DNA from: Capitulum mitella
Taxonomy: Eukaryota; Arthropoda; Thecostraca; Pollicipedomorpha; Pollicipedidae
Reading direction: 5' to 3'
Length of the DNA: 64,000 nucleotides
NCBI GenBank assembly: GCA_030062745.1
Contig: CP099842.1
Location: forward strand, 27,458,307 to 27,522,306
This document shows, in pieces, positions 1 through 11,058 of this stretch. The notes beneath the pieces were generated by a model. It searched no databases and had not been told where the DNA came from. It saw only the letters and a list, made by a program, of their open reading frames with translations. A program made the translations under genes and the position numbers. Each line of letters starts with the position of its first letter. The first letter of the stretch is position 1.

Positions 1-1200
1 CGTTGAGTTAAACTTGTCACACGATGCAGATAACACCATCTGTTTTCTTGACGGCAACAATAACAGTTGCAGATCATTATTTCACAAACTTAGAGGATTT
101 GCAAAGTATTCCGGTCTCAGGTCTAATATAGGGAAAACTGACTCATTTTGGGTAGGTGCAAACGTAGAAGGCATATTGTCTATTTGTCTTTTATTATCTA
201 TTGTCTATTGTCTGTTATATTGCCTATTGTCTAATTGTCATACAAATTGTCTATTTGTCTATTTGAAAACAAAAGATCAATTGCGAAATAATGCAGGAAA
301 TGTCAGAAATACATTGTGAGAAGAAATGATAACAGCTTATTCTAAATCAACTTCCACAATTTTGACAAATGACCAAGGTATAGACCGCCGTAGCATATGG
401 TATTCAAAACGAAACTAACTTTAAAGATGAAAAGACCATAGAATGAAGATGTTAGGGCCTACATAACATTAACGACATCCTTGGCGTGTCAGACGAGCCC
501 TGACATTGATCAGTTTAAGGACGGGTTTGATGTTCGAGCCGCGTATTTAGATTTCCTTGGCCTCATTCAAAGTTTGCCAAGAAGTTTGGTAGCGTGGCGA
601 AACAAGGTCAGACATTTCGAGGTTCTCATTTATCCTAATGCGCATTATGTACTCGAATGCGCGAGTGGGCGAAAAGGCTCTATGAAATGCTATTGAACGA
701 AAAGCATAAACAAAGCACCAATTCGTGGGAACAATATTGGGAAACAGAATTTGGAGATATTGCTTGGGCCGAAACATATGCATCAGTTTATCTACGCACT
801 ACCTCGGTTCGACTTCATATGTTACATTATAAGATACCATCGAAAATCGTTGCGACAGACCGCCTGCTGCAACGCATGGACATAACAGAACATGATAGAT
901 GTATTAATGCATTTTTGGAACATTAGCGAATGGTTGAGTGGACTAGATGGATTTCACAGGCTTTCTCTTGGCAAGCGGGAGGTGTCATTAGGCTCAGGTG
1001 ATGGGAAGTTAATTAATCATGTCATTGTTATTGGTAAAAATATTATCAATAGCACCAGTAATTTAAAAATTGGGCACTTCATAGCACACATATAGACTAA
1101 CAGAAATACGGAGGAAATCATTGCAGGACGGAGCAACACTTTGGCAGAGTTCATCATCAAGTTGGGGGCGTCCAAGCAGGTTATCCATGATCCACAGCAT
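1..1200 (+). pseudogene. LINE ORF2 fragment, L1/Tx1-like, 3' part, decayed
   Basis: This is the remnant of a non-LTR retrotransposon polyprotein (reverse transcriptase, RT). The first 160 bases translate as the RT catalytic region: S-x-D-ADNT, where the family usually has F/Y-ADDT, followed by a block ending in SGLRSNIGKT, which matches the usual SGLKxNxxKT. Bases 481-700 give FKDGFDVRAAYLDFLGLIQSLP, and 657-930 give a stretch with NSWEQYWETEFGDIAW and LHMLHYKIPSKIVATDRLLQRMDI (these are split by stops or frame changes). Bases 930-1165 resemble the C-terminal NHVIVIGKNII block of L1/Tx1-type proteins. The second catalytic Asp is replaced by Asn, and a TTGTC-rich simple repeat (174-266) interrupts the frame, so it is inactive. 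The 5' part lies left of the window. The LINE assignment is firm; the clade is inferred from the motif pattern. Confidence 0.72.
174..266. repeat. TTGTCTA-type simple repeat inside the LINE relic
   Basis: About 93 bases consist of imperfect repeats of ATTGTCTA / TTTGTCTA. They lie between the RT motif block and the downstream C-terminal blocks of the LINE, so the repeat grew or was inserted after the element died. Confidence 0.8.
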
Positions 1201-2142
1201 TAGGAGAATGTAAGGGTCGAATTAAACGTTACGCAGTTTTGTGAAACGATCTTGTCCTTTGCGGTGCGTGAAATGTGTGAGTGGGTGAAGTTATTGTGGT
1301 AAAGTCACTGTACGTTCGTGGAACATTAAATTTTCCTGTGGAAAAGTGTGCATGAATGTGTAACGTCAAAAGCTTCGCATTGTTTTTGCTACCCGTGCCA
1401 ACATTCTGAACTTCGATTTCACCACCAAGCATGCATGTATGTTCCAATGCACCTAGCAGATCTCAATCTGCTTTAGCATTGGCGCAAGCAACACCAATAG
1501 CACAAGCAGCACCCCAATGCAATAGCACAAATAGCACCATTAGGGATCGCAAACGGCATTGCTACACTTTGTGATGTAGTCGTCTCTTTTTTCAAATAAC
1601 CACAAACAAACGTTCATTAATATCGTCATAAGTAGCAAGTACGACATCATCTAATCCATAAAATCCACTTACTTCCTTCAGGTAAAAGTGTTTTGCTGAA
1701 ACGATGAAAAGCGATTCGGAAGAAATCGGCCTTTAATGGCGTCAGAAGCAGCTAAAACTGTTCCGTAATCTGCGACCAATCACGGAGACGAAGGGGAGGT
1801 AGAAAACTTTTTTTATTCAATGTTTAAAATGGTCCGTAAATCGCTCCTTTTCGCTAAACCTCGATGGCTTTACACTTTAACAGCACCAGTGCTGGCGACG
1901 GTTATCAAACCCAAATGAAAATAAATGGGTCTTTCAGGAGCTGACGTCGCATCTAATTTCGGATATTTTTGGATGTCTGAAAGATAAGAATTAATCATTA
2001 TCAGATTTGAATATCCTTTGGTAAGAAAAGATGTAAAATGAAGAGAGAGAAAGAGAGAATGGTACATATAAGAACTGACGAACGAAAATGAACCTTTTCC
2101 TAGGTTCTTTTGTTTTACCTGCATTAATGCCTTTCGTAAGAT
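1201..2142. other. No gene seen; short CAATAGCACAAGCA-type repeat at 1471-1542
   Basis: No recognisable coding sequence. Bases 1471-1542 hold several irregular copies of a motif around AATAGCACAAGCAGCACC. The rest is unique, moderately AT-rich sequence up to the TTAA site of the next element. Confidence 0.5.
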
Positions 2143-3365
2143 TTAACCCTATTCCCGGCAGGGGGGGGCGGAATCCGCCCCCCCTCGGGTTTTTTGCTTG
2201 CCAATTCCAGGCTTTTTAACGCAGCTTCACAAAAATTGGTCACTTTTCCTAGCTATTCCTTCTACGTGCCGTGACAAAATTTCGAAATTCTATTTTGCTC
2301 AGGGGCGGAGCCAGGCAACGTTTTTGGGAGGCACCTCAGGTCATTTTTGGCCATGTTGAGGGTAAAAGGAAAATGTCTGCCAAAAACAGAGTTTTTAAGA
2401 TAGAACTTAAAACTTTATATGAATATATAGCTAAATAGTTGGGCAATGTGCATATGTAATTTTGTTCATCTGAGGTCACTTTACAAGGTCAGGTCAAGGT
2501 CAAAAGTCAAAATTTGTTTTTTTTCGCAATAATTTCCGCGCCGTTTTTTCAAATGCCAAACCTGGAATATATATGACGTAGAAAGATGCCCTCTACTTGT
2601 GTACCAAGTTTCAGCTTGATATCAGGCCGGGTCACGGAGCTATGACCTAAAATGTCAGTGCACGTACCCTATATCGCAAAAGCCAAAAAATGAATTTTTT
2701 GGAATAGAGTGAATTTAATCGATTAAAAACGTTTACAGATAATACTGAATGCACACGACATTATTCCAGGTGACCCCAAGGTCACTGGAGGTCATTTAAG
2801 GTCAAAGGTCACAAGTTGATCTGAAGAACGTGTGACCATGACAGTTCCCCCTTTTTTATGTCCCTGGCACCGCCTATGCTAACATTATACAAACATTGTA
2901 ATGCGATTTGTACTTCTTTAGCATAACATGACTAGCAGAAGCTAAAAAAGTGTTTTGGCCTCTTTTGTTCATTCCGTTATTAGAAAACTAATCCCCCTAT
3001 TTTTGAAACCCTGTGAACGCCCATGAATTTTCTCAAAATTTCAAATTTGCATACCCATGGTAAAAGCCCTATTCATAATCTCTCGATTGATGCCAGTTTC
3101 ATCGAAATCGGTCGATAAACAACGGAGTTATAAGAAGTCAAAAAGTACCCCCCATTTTGACATTTTTGCCCCCCTGTATCCACAAATTTCAAAATTTTGA
3201 AAATTTCTTTTTATTAAAATGTAGTTCACGTGACGGCAAATCGATTGCCGTTTGTTGTGATGAAATCGGATAAGTAGTTCTCGAAATCTCAGGGGGGGGG
3301 CCGAATCCGCCCCCCCCCCTGCCGGGAATCGGCCATACCGTCTAGCCCTCCGGGAATAGGGTTAA
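2143..3365. mobile_element. TTAA-flanked miniature element, family A copy 1
   Basis: The element is bounded by TTAA on both sides (2143-2146 and 3362-3365), with inverted ends CCCTATTCCCGG and CCGGGAATAGGG. Just inside each end is a G-run/C-run palindrome (around 2161-2186 and 3292-3320) that could fold into a hairpin. It is about 1.2 kb long with no long open frame, so it is non-autonomous. An inverted copy is found at 14681-15886, and split copies lie at about 41630-44781 and 53930-57165. TTAA duplications with ends starting CCCT are characteristic of the piggyBac superfamily; that assignment is inferred from the ends only. The interior is rich in AGGTCA half-sites. It also has a CAGGGGCGGAGCCAGG motif at 2295 and an inverted counterpart near 2861-2878, possibly the ends of an older internal insertion. 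Confidence 0.82.
2799..2811 (+). promoter_or_regulatory. Perfect DR1 nuclear-receptor-type site in family A
   Basis: AGGTCA, one A, then AGGTCA. This is the consensus direct repeat with 1-bp spacing bound by RXR/USP heterodimers and HNF4-type receptors. Several single AGGTCA half-sites lie nearby (2471-2510 and 2770-2795). Whether any protein binds here is unknown; the motif match itself is exact. Confidence 0.35.
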
Positions 3366-4496
3366 AGCCTTCCTCGATACTGCACAATATCCCACAGTAT
3401 TGGACAACAGGTTGCACCGATAATCCGAACCAGACCATTGGAGCAGTACTGGGGGCGTACTAGCCAGTTAAGAATTGATCTAAGTAAACAGTCCAATAGA
3501 AGCCGCAATTTTTGCATACATTGCAAAACCAATTACGGCGGCACTGCTACAATGCTTGTTTCATTTTGATTTGGACGAATAACCTCCCAGACGAAAAGAC
3601 CGGCATATTCGTTATACATTTTGCTCATAACTACTTGGAAGTAAGGACACATTTGGAGTTTGCAGCAGTTTTTATCAGAGCTACCGGAGAGATGTGAATG
3701 AAAACTGTGGCAGTCTCTTCGACAATGAAGCAATATTGGCATGGTGCTGAGGTATTTCGTCGGTCCCAACAGTACTACTTTGGACAGACAACTTCTGCTA
3801 CGTGATACTGGTTTCCCTCCCCCCATTGGTCGAGGACCTCATTAGGATATAACGCGTACTATCATTGGTCGGCTCTCCAGCCACCATGGCGATGGTGAAT
3901 AAAAGATTACGATTAATAAGTTAACGTCAAGCCTATATAGCTCCAGCTGTCAAACGCATCCATTTTCCATTGCTATCGGAGGCAGATAAAGGGATGGCGA
4001 ATGTGCAATTTTTAGACTTGACTGACATTCGCTCTTTGCAGCCTCTTGCAATCAACTGCAGCCGCTAGGAAACGCTGCGTCTGGTTAAGCCGACATATGA
4101 AAGTTTGACGCTGAGATGACGCTACCCGCGTCGCGAAGAGGCGCCCGTCTGGACGCGACCGCTCTGTTCAGACAGCGGCCGCCGTCCTCACGCGAAGGAG
4201 ACGTTTCTTCGGGGGCGTGATCACAGTCGGCGACGGTCGCGCCGTCTCATCTCGCCGCGGGAGGGCGTCCGCCGATGCTGCTTCGGGCAAAGTTCAGCGG
4301 GTCGGAGGCTCTTTGCGGAGGACGACCACGGCCACCAAACTGGCGCTCCCAGGCGCGGGTAGATGCCGGGCCCCGCCGCCGACCTGAATCTGCTGTATTC
4401 CAGAGAGGTTGCTGGGTGTCTGAAGCAGAGGATCACGCGATAATAGTGACGCAGGAGACGTGAGCTCTTTCAAGCGTTGCTGCCCCTTCTTTCCAA
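3366..4496. other. No gene seen; GC-rich island at about 4100-4400
   Basis: 3366-4090 is ordinary unique sequence with no recognisable coding segment. 4100-4400 is strongly GC- and CpG-rich, with open frames on both strands that look like composition effects. It could mark a promoter region for something downstream, but no exon can be confirmed. Confidence 0.4.
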
Positions 4497-4925
4497 ATGG
4501 TGCCATTCGCCACCAAAAGTATCACGGCAAACCTTTTAGAACGTGACACTTTTCGACTGATCTGCTGCATTATTTTGTTTATTGGTTTATTTATTTCTTT
4601 TGTTTATTTTAGCAAGGCGTCTGCTCATTCCAAGCACAGCAACTCAATACCAGCAACAAGTGCCAGTCAAAAATACCCCCACAAGTTCGGTAGCAAGTTA
4701 CCAAAGATACGCTCCAAGGAAACGGAGCAAGACCATTTCGAGCCACCGGGCCCATTTGTCTTCACTACTACTGAACTTCCCTTAAATCCGAATTACTGCA
4801 GCGCCCTCAAGGATAACATTTCTTACTTTGTCTTAGCTTTGCCTGCTGCGATTCCGGCATCTACAGGATCTACGGTATCTACAGGCTACTTTGGTGTCAA
4901 AGATTGGTCGTCAAGACAAGGATAA
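4497..4925 (+). CDS. Uncertain open frame with a single membrane anchor
   Basis: A 142-residue open frame starts just after a GC-rich island. It has a short basic/polar N-terminal tail (residues 1-20), one strongly hydrophobic segment at about 21-40 (LICCIILFIGLFISFVYF), then a Ser/Pro/Lys-rich stretch. That layout resembles the tail, anchor and stem of a type II membrane protein such as a Golgi enzyme. No catalytic domain, known family or convincing splice donor is visible, and the second half contains a TCTACAGG-type short repeat. It may be chance. It is listed because the layout and position after a CpG-rich region make it the best of the unexplained frames in the first 10 kb. Confidence 0.18.
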   Translation: MVPFATKSITANLLERDTFRLICCIILFIGLFISFVYFSKASAHSKHSNSIPATSASQKYPHKFGSKLPKIRSKETEQDHFEPPGPFVFTTTELPLNPNYCSALKDNISYFVLALPAAIPASTGSTVSTGYFGVKDWSSRQG

Positions 4926-5979
4926 GCTTTTGTGCTTTTTGTGACCATCATTAGACCCTTTTCTTCCAAATTTTGCTGTCATGGTAAACGTAACGCAGTG
5001 TTATGTATCATTAATTTCGCATAGTGTGTCTGTTTCACTCATCTCATTCTCTCTTTTTCCCTTGCCATCTGTCGTTCTATCTCCCTTTTCTCCTCTTCGT
5101 CCTTCCTGTTATACCGATACGCAAAGGTATCTCTGCATGCCCCATTTATTTCCTTGGTATCAACGATTTGCGAGCAGACGCGCCACCGATCTCGCCATTG
5201 CCATTTGCACCCCAGGGGTCAGCTCGTGGCAAGATCACGTCCCCGCGAAATTCGATTACGTTAACTCGCTGACACGGTGGCGGTCGGAGCGGCTCGCCGA
5301 GGTAAATGACGCCGAGTCCACCGTTTCCTCTGGAGCACAGACATAACACGAACTGCAAGAGATTGGATTCCCGTCTCTGCTTTAGGGTGCGATAGTCACG
5401 TCATTTTCTTGCCCGGGCCTCAAAAGCGTCTGCTGAGGGTTAGGCTTTGGGCGATGGACAGCAGTTGAAAGGTTGTTGAAACGGGGTCTGCAATTAGCTA
5501 TCAAATTCTGCGTTGGTGGAGAAAGTCATGAAATGCAATGGTAGGTTCGTGTACACTCGTGATATCAAGATGAGAACAGTAGGAAATTGCCAGTGCGTAA
5601 TGAGTACCGGGCTTCTGGATGAGCTAACTGTATCCGAGGGTGATATGTCTCTGTTTCATTTCGAGGAAGACGTAACTCGATTCTGTGAGTGAGTTCAGAA
5701 GAGCAATAATTTTTCACAGCCTTATTTCATAAACCCGTTTCGAATAATGCATGTAGAATTACCAATGCAATCATCACATAACTACCGGGTTGCCGTTGTG
5801 TAAAATACTACCCTAGGATCAAAGCAATAATAAATTACACGAAATGCTGAGCTTGGAACATCGTTCAAATGCTCTAAACCCAAGAAGTATTGAAATTTAA
5901 AATGTGGTGGCATGCGTTAGCGAACTATGGCGAAATGTTTCATGATGTATGTACAGTGCTGAGATTTAGCTGGAGACAT
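4926..5979. other. No gene seen
   Basis: Unique sequence with a pyrimidine-rich tract at about 5030-5110. Short open frames on both strands show no recognisable protein features. Confidence 0.4.
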
Positions 5980-6214
5980 AGCACCAATGAGATGAACAGC
6001 AACAGCAAGATACGGCGGGTGCATGAATGAGGTACACGGGTGAACTGCAGACACCAGCCGTGGTCATAGGCGAAGGCCGCAGCAGGAGTCGGAAAGACAC
6101 CGGCGCCGGTAATGTTGGGAGACACCAGCACAGACGCAAGTAGTGATGGAAGGCACAGACGCCAGCAGTGGTAGAAGGTTCAGACGCCGTCAGTGGCGAA
6201 AGATACAGACGGCG
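5980..6214. repeat. Degenerate CAGACRCCAGC-type minisatellite
   Basis: Imperfect tandem units contain CAGACACCAGC / CAGACGCCAGCAGTGG / CAGACGCCGTCAGTGG followed by GTAGAAGG- or GGCGAAAG-like ends, at roughly 35-45 bp spacing, clearest over 6048-6214. The array leads directly into the GC-rich island that follows. Confidence 0.55.
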
Positions 6215-6450
6215 CGTGAGGCCCAGAGGCGGCCGCGCGGCGCGGCGGGCCGCTGCGAAGACGGCGAACTGTTGACGTGTCGCCGCCGGCGGTCGGCGGT
6301 GCGCCGTAGCCCGCCGGCGCCCGCAGGCAGGGGAGAGCAGTCGGTGCCGACGTGGTCTGTTGTGCGCCCGACGCCGGCCCGCTCCCGGCTGCGGCAGCTG
6401 CCGGGCAGCGCCGTCCACAAGGTGAGGCTGGGTCCCGGCCAGAGACGACC
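6215..6450. other. GC-rich / CpG-rich island
   Basis: Very high GC with many CG dinucleotides. It is open in several frames on both strands simply because stop codons are AT-rich. No protein family is recognised in any frame. Confidence 0.5.
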
Positions 6451-8160
6451 CCATTGGTCCGCGTGTTTGTGAACGCTTTTTTGCACCGTGTGTACGAAGG
6501 TATTTGCACAGAAGGCTTTTGAAAGGGAAGAGAGCTTCGATAATGTGTTCAAAATGCCTTTTGCCTAATGCCTTTTCTGTTCTGGATATTTTACAGCTTG
6601 TTTCGACATTTCACGTTGAAGAGAATGCTGTAAATGTATTTTTTAACGAAATGCAGGGCAATTGCTGGTCAAAATTTTGAGCGCACAGAACACAGATGTA
6701 CACCAAAATTGCATCCCCCTGCTGTTGCAATTTTTTTCCCAATGGCCTGTCTGTCCGTCTGCCATTGCATCGATATCGGTTCTAAAACCTTGATTATGAA
6801 GGAAAACGGTCGTCTTTATTCCAATAGAACCCCTTTTTCTCTATGCAAAACGAGCAATTCTATATGACTCAAGCCGAACTTACGGAACCCAATAGAGACG
6901 ATTTTTAATTCACTCATTTTTGGATACGAAAGTGTTTTATTTAGAGTTGCAAATATGAATTAAATAAATTTGATAAACTACTATAGTAAAAAAATAAAAA
7001 TGAATAAAAAATACATAAAACCAGCTAATCATGACTTCACTCAAATCCTTCGTTTATGTGTTTTTGTGCATGCTTTTTTAGCACATGAAAAGGATGAATA
7101 AAAGCCGAAAACCTTAAATCATGCGACTGGCGCGTATAAAGTGGGGAATTATTATTTGCATATGATATACAATATATACAGTATATGTAATATATAATTT
7201 ATAATATAATGTACCATAGTACCATAGCAGCGTGATAAATGTACCACAATCTACATTGCAAGCTAACGACATGATGAGTAGCTTTCAACTTGGCATAGTT
7301 AAGTAGGCTTAACATGTCTATGTACTGGAACTATTTTCCTTCTTTCTTTCCACGCAAGATCAATACGGTGTACCGCCGACGGCCGATTAGACCTTGGGAC
7401 ATCGCTGTGGCTTGGCATAGGCTTGGATGACCGGAACTGATTTTAATTTTGCGGCATTTTAACAACCTTGGTGTGAATCCATACGACGATTTGCACCACT
7501 TTGTCTTCAAAAACAAGGTCTCTGTCATGAAATGGTAGAAAAGTTTTCTCTCAAAGCTAGGCGCCAATTGAGCAAACGTTCGAATCGAAAAAGCCGTGTA
7601 TAACTAAATGTTCCAAAAATATTTTCAAAATAATTTTTGATGGACGTGCAAAATACGCAGGCATTAAAAATAGAAATGACGCCTCCCGCCGTTTTGTTAG
7701 AAGACAGCCATCGAGCAAACATGAAGAAGGGCAAATGGTCCATCTTCCATGGCGCCGGTCGGCGTCACCTAAGTGTGTCACGGCGACTGTTGGTCCCATA
7801 GATGTCATACCAACAAAATGTTGCATTTAATCTTCATCTGAGTTTTAATTAGGCCTCAGCATTGTCGACTGCAATCCGTCTACTCCGCACCAGACTGGCT
7901 GTCCTTGTTTGAAGTATTATTTCATCAAGAAACCCTGGCTCGCTTACATTAACTTCTCCTTAATTTCAGTGCTTCCCCCCTAATTCCACGACGGTTCCAG
8001 CGAAAAACTCAATAGCAGAAGGGAGAAAGGAGCGACGTCTCTCCATCAGCTGTCCGCTCGCGCACAAAATTACTACTGAGCGCTTTGAAGCGTTTGGTAG
8101 CCGCGCGTTTTCAAAGCGTCGTTGCTTTGTTACGCAGCGCTGCTTTTATTCTGTTATTAA
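6451..8160. other. No gene seen; AT-rich segment at 6890-7240
   Basis: Mostly AT-rich unique sequence. 6960-7215 is notably AT-rich, with TATA-type dinucleotide runs around 7160-7210. Short frames at 7331-7826 (-) show no known motifs. Confidence 0.4.
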
Positions 8161-8169
8161 AATGGGGGA

Positions 8170-8530
8170 AGCCGGCGGCAGCTGCGAAGTCTCGGAGGGG
8201 ACTCGGGTGCGGGAGGAGGCAGACCAGGGTCCTGTAGGGGACAAACTGGTACGGGAGGAGGCAGACTAAGGTTGTGGAAGAGACAGACTCCAGGACTGCC
8301 ATCCAGAAGGGAGACGGCAGACTTGAGTCCTTGAGGAGGCAGACTCAGGTTACGGAGAAGGCATACCGGGGTCCTGTAGGGGACAAACTGGTACGGGAGG
8401 AGGCAGACTAGGGTCCTGGAGGAGACAGACTCGGGTATGGGAGATGGCAGACGCGGGTCCTCGAGGAGGCAGGCTCAGGTCACGGAGGAGGCAGACGGGT
8501 CCTGGAGGGAGCAGACTAAGGTGCGGGCTG
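8170..8530. repeat. GGAGGAGGCAGAC minisatellite
   Basis: A degenerate array of about 30-bp units built on GGAGGAGGCAGACT(C/A)(A/G)GG and GGGTCCTG(G/T)AGG. A 42-bp stretch at 8227-8268 recurs exactly at 8369-8410, showing a recent 142-bp internal duplication within an older array. Confidence 0.8.
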
Positions 8531-9788
8531 GGGCTGGGCCACCGGGCCGTCCCGCCATTAACCTTGCAGCCGCCATTTGGCTTGATCCGGGAGCTTTCGT
8601 GCGAGCGCACGAGTGCGTTATTTGCGCGCCAGTGCGTGATGGCGGCTGCCGTGAGGATTGCCCGACCGCCGACGGCGGGGTCAGAGGTCACCTCCAGTGG
8701 GGCCGGCACGTCTCGCCTGGATGGCCGGAGGCTCTGATCCGCAAGGGAGACATTCATCTCAGAGGGCATTCGTTGACGAATGAGTCACCCAAGGGGAGCT
8801 GTTCAGAAGACTTCCCTTGAACATGCCATCTCTTTCAAAGCTATTTCGAGGTGGTGTTCAGAGAGCTGCTCATTTGAAGATAGGTACTGGCGATTAAAAC
8901 ATCATTCAGTATGATATTTCAAAGTGATGGAGATATTGCCATCGTTGAATTGGCTGCGGCATTTATTTTCCCACTGCTTGAGTCACAGCTACTTCGTGGG
9001 AAACTGATGTTAAATACTTTATTGTCAGACGAAACGTACACCAGCATTTCATTATTTGCCTTATCCCAAAAGTGTTGTAGGGCCATTGTATCCTGACGGC
9101 GACTAATTTCCAGAACTTGTTGGACATGGAAATGTTGTATGACATGTTCTGTTCATGATTAATGCTCGCTTTTCCCATCTGTCATTTTCAAAGTTAAACC
9201 ACAGAAAAGGTTGAGAACAAGATGCAATGTTACAATTCGGCTCATAAGACAACATTTTGTAAACAATCACCTATACTCATATTTAGACGAAATGGCCTGC
9301 CACTCTCCCTGCTTCAGTTTGGACGTTCCGTCGTTAATGACTACGTAAAAAAAGGCCGGATTTTTTGTGGATGGAGATTCAAAGTTGCAAGGTTTTTTTA
9401 GACAGGAAGCCATGATATACGTAGAGAAATAAAGTAAATAGTTCTGTTTTCTGCGATAGCGAGGTTCTCCTAATGCTGGAGAACCAAGCGGCCTAGCAGA
9501 CACATTACCTAAAAAGCTGACGCCTCGTGACGACGCAGACGTCAGGGCAGACTGTTACAGTCTGAATGACTGTAATGACGGAATTCAGTCATGGGGTCAC
9601 CCGGAAGGAAGTGAACGCGGGCATGTCTACAATCAACTAGTACGAAATTAAAGATACGACTACGGGCTTCAAATGGAAATGAACGCATTAACACGCCATT
9701 GACCGGGCGCGACACCATTGCGCACGGGGTTCAAAACTGCTCCCTCCCGCTATCTCTTGAACTTCTGGACTGATCTGAATGATTCAGA
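8531..9788. other. No gene seen; GC-rich to 8760
   Basis: 8531-8760 is GC-rich and open on both strands without a recognisable protein. 8760-9788 is unique, more AT-rich sequence with nothing identifiable. Confidence 0.4.
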
Positions 9789-9796
9789 TAACGGCT

Positions 9797-9819
9797 GGTC
9801 ACTATGAAATGGGACAAAC
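9797..9819 (+). repeat. Left terminal inverted repeat of the mariner element
   Basis: Reads GGTCACTATGAAATGGGACA and continues for three bases. It matches the reverse complement of 11036-11058 at about 20 of 23 positions. Confidence 0.85.
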
Positions 9820-9869
9820 TTTAAAACTTCGTCATGCTCCTATCCTTGCATGCATTGCGATCAAACTGC

Positions 9870-10910
9870 AGTGTCATGTACTCTGGGTTGATGCTGAACA
9901 GGCTTCGATCAGTGGACGGCGGCCTGGACACCGTGTCTCGATGCAGGGCACAAGCACACCGGAGGCCCCATCATCATCTTCTATGGTACCTCTGAGTCGA
10001 TTGCCCTGATCACTTCGTGAATTCGTGCCTTTAGCTGCTGGTCGAATTTCACTTCCTATCCTGATTAAGTCCTCTGCTTCATCACCTCCCACAGGTCCTC
10101 TACAGGCCGAAGCTGTGGCACACAGGGAGGGTTCGTGCCATATGTCACGTAAGGCACCCCTTCCTTCGATCGAGCGTCTCCCGGGCGTGATGCGCGCTCG
10201 CCATGCCCGGCCGGGAGAGGATGTCGCGATCAGGATACCTGGAGTCCAGAAACGGCACAGGAACCCCCCTGGGACACTGGTTGCAGTACTGTCCGCCGGT
10301 CATGTTTGCTCTGCTCGGGAAAATGACCGGCACTGTGATCACACGCCATCTGATGGCGACCCAAACGAACAACTTCCTGGGAAACTTGCCTCCTTTCCTG
10401 ACCATCACCTCAGTGGCAAGTCGCCAGCTGCATGGGCGTAGTAGTCTGCGTTTGTGACATATGATTGCCGTTTGTAGTGAAGTAGGACTCGTCGTCCATG
10501 ACGATGTTAACTTCCTCGTTTCTCGCCATTGGCCCTCGCGACAGCTTCCGGTTGTGACTTCTCTTAGCAGCTGCCTGCTGCTCTGTAACTTCCGGCGCTT
10601 TGTGCCTTTTTCAATATTTCAGTCCAGCCCCTTCCAGAATGTTTTGGACGTACGACCTCGAAAGCCCAAATTTTGTAGCCAACAACATTTGAGACACGCC
10701 TACTTTACCACAAGCTGTGGGGACCATGCGCTTCTTCAAACCAGCTGACACTGTGAAGGCCCTTTTCAATTTCCCGAAAATTTTGTGGGACTGGACATGG
10801 AGGACAATGTCAGCTTTCGTCCACCTTGGGCTCCGCAGAGCTACATCCACCATCACGCGTCGAGCATCTCGTTTACTTAACAACGCCACACTCGCGACCA
10901 AGGTATATGA
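9870..10910 (-). pseudogene. Tc1/mariner-like transposase, inactive
   Basis: A cut-and-paste DDE/D transposase read right to left. It shows an N-terminal helix-turn-helix region ending in GLSRSYVQNILEGAGLKY (about 10611-10680), then a stop. Then come KRHKAPEVTEQQAAAKRSHN and the first catalytic block IVMDDESYF (near 10495). Next is KFPRKLFVWVAI (near 10390), the second catalytic block RPGMASAHHA (near 10205), and NPPCVPQLRPVEDLW (near 10100), which holds the third acidic residue. The tail is LKARIHEVIRAIDSEVP (near 10010). In the second block Gly occupies the position where relatives have Asp (RPD), so a catalytic residue is lost, in addition to stops and frameshifts. It is flanked by the element's own inverted repeats. 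Confidence 0.88.
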
Positions 10911-11035
10911 ACATGACTTGCAACTGAATGCAGATGAGAAGCAATTTCAGATACTTATTACCTAAGTTGTTGAATATGCACGTGCCGAATTATATTTAAA
11001 AGCCTACAGAGATTTTAGAGGCATTGCCATGAACA

Positions 11036-11058
11036 CTTTGTCTTATTTCATAGTGACC
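11036..11058 (-). repeat. Right terminal inverted repeat of the mariner element
   Basis: The reverse complement reads GGTCACTATGAAATAAGACA plus three bases, pairing with 9797-9819. A TA at 11062 may be the target-site copy. Confidence 0.85.

Noticed and set aside
1-13. Exact 13-base match between the window start and 63120-63132 inside family B
   Set aside because: At the window start these bases are in frame with the LINE RT motif and similarity does not continue, so the match is chance.
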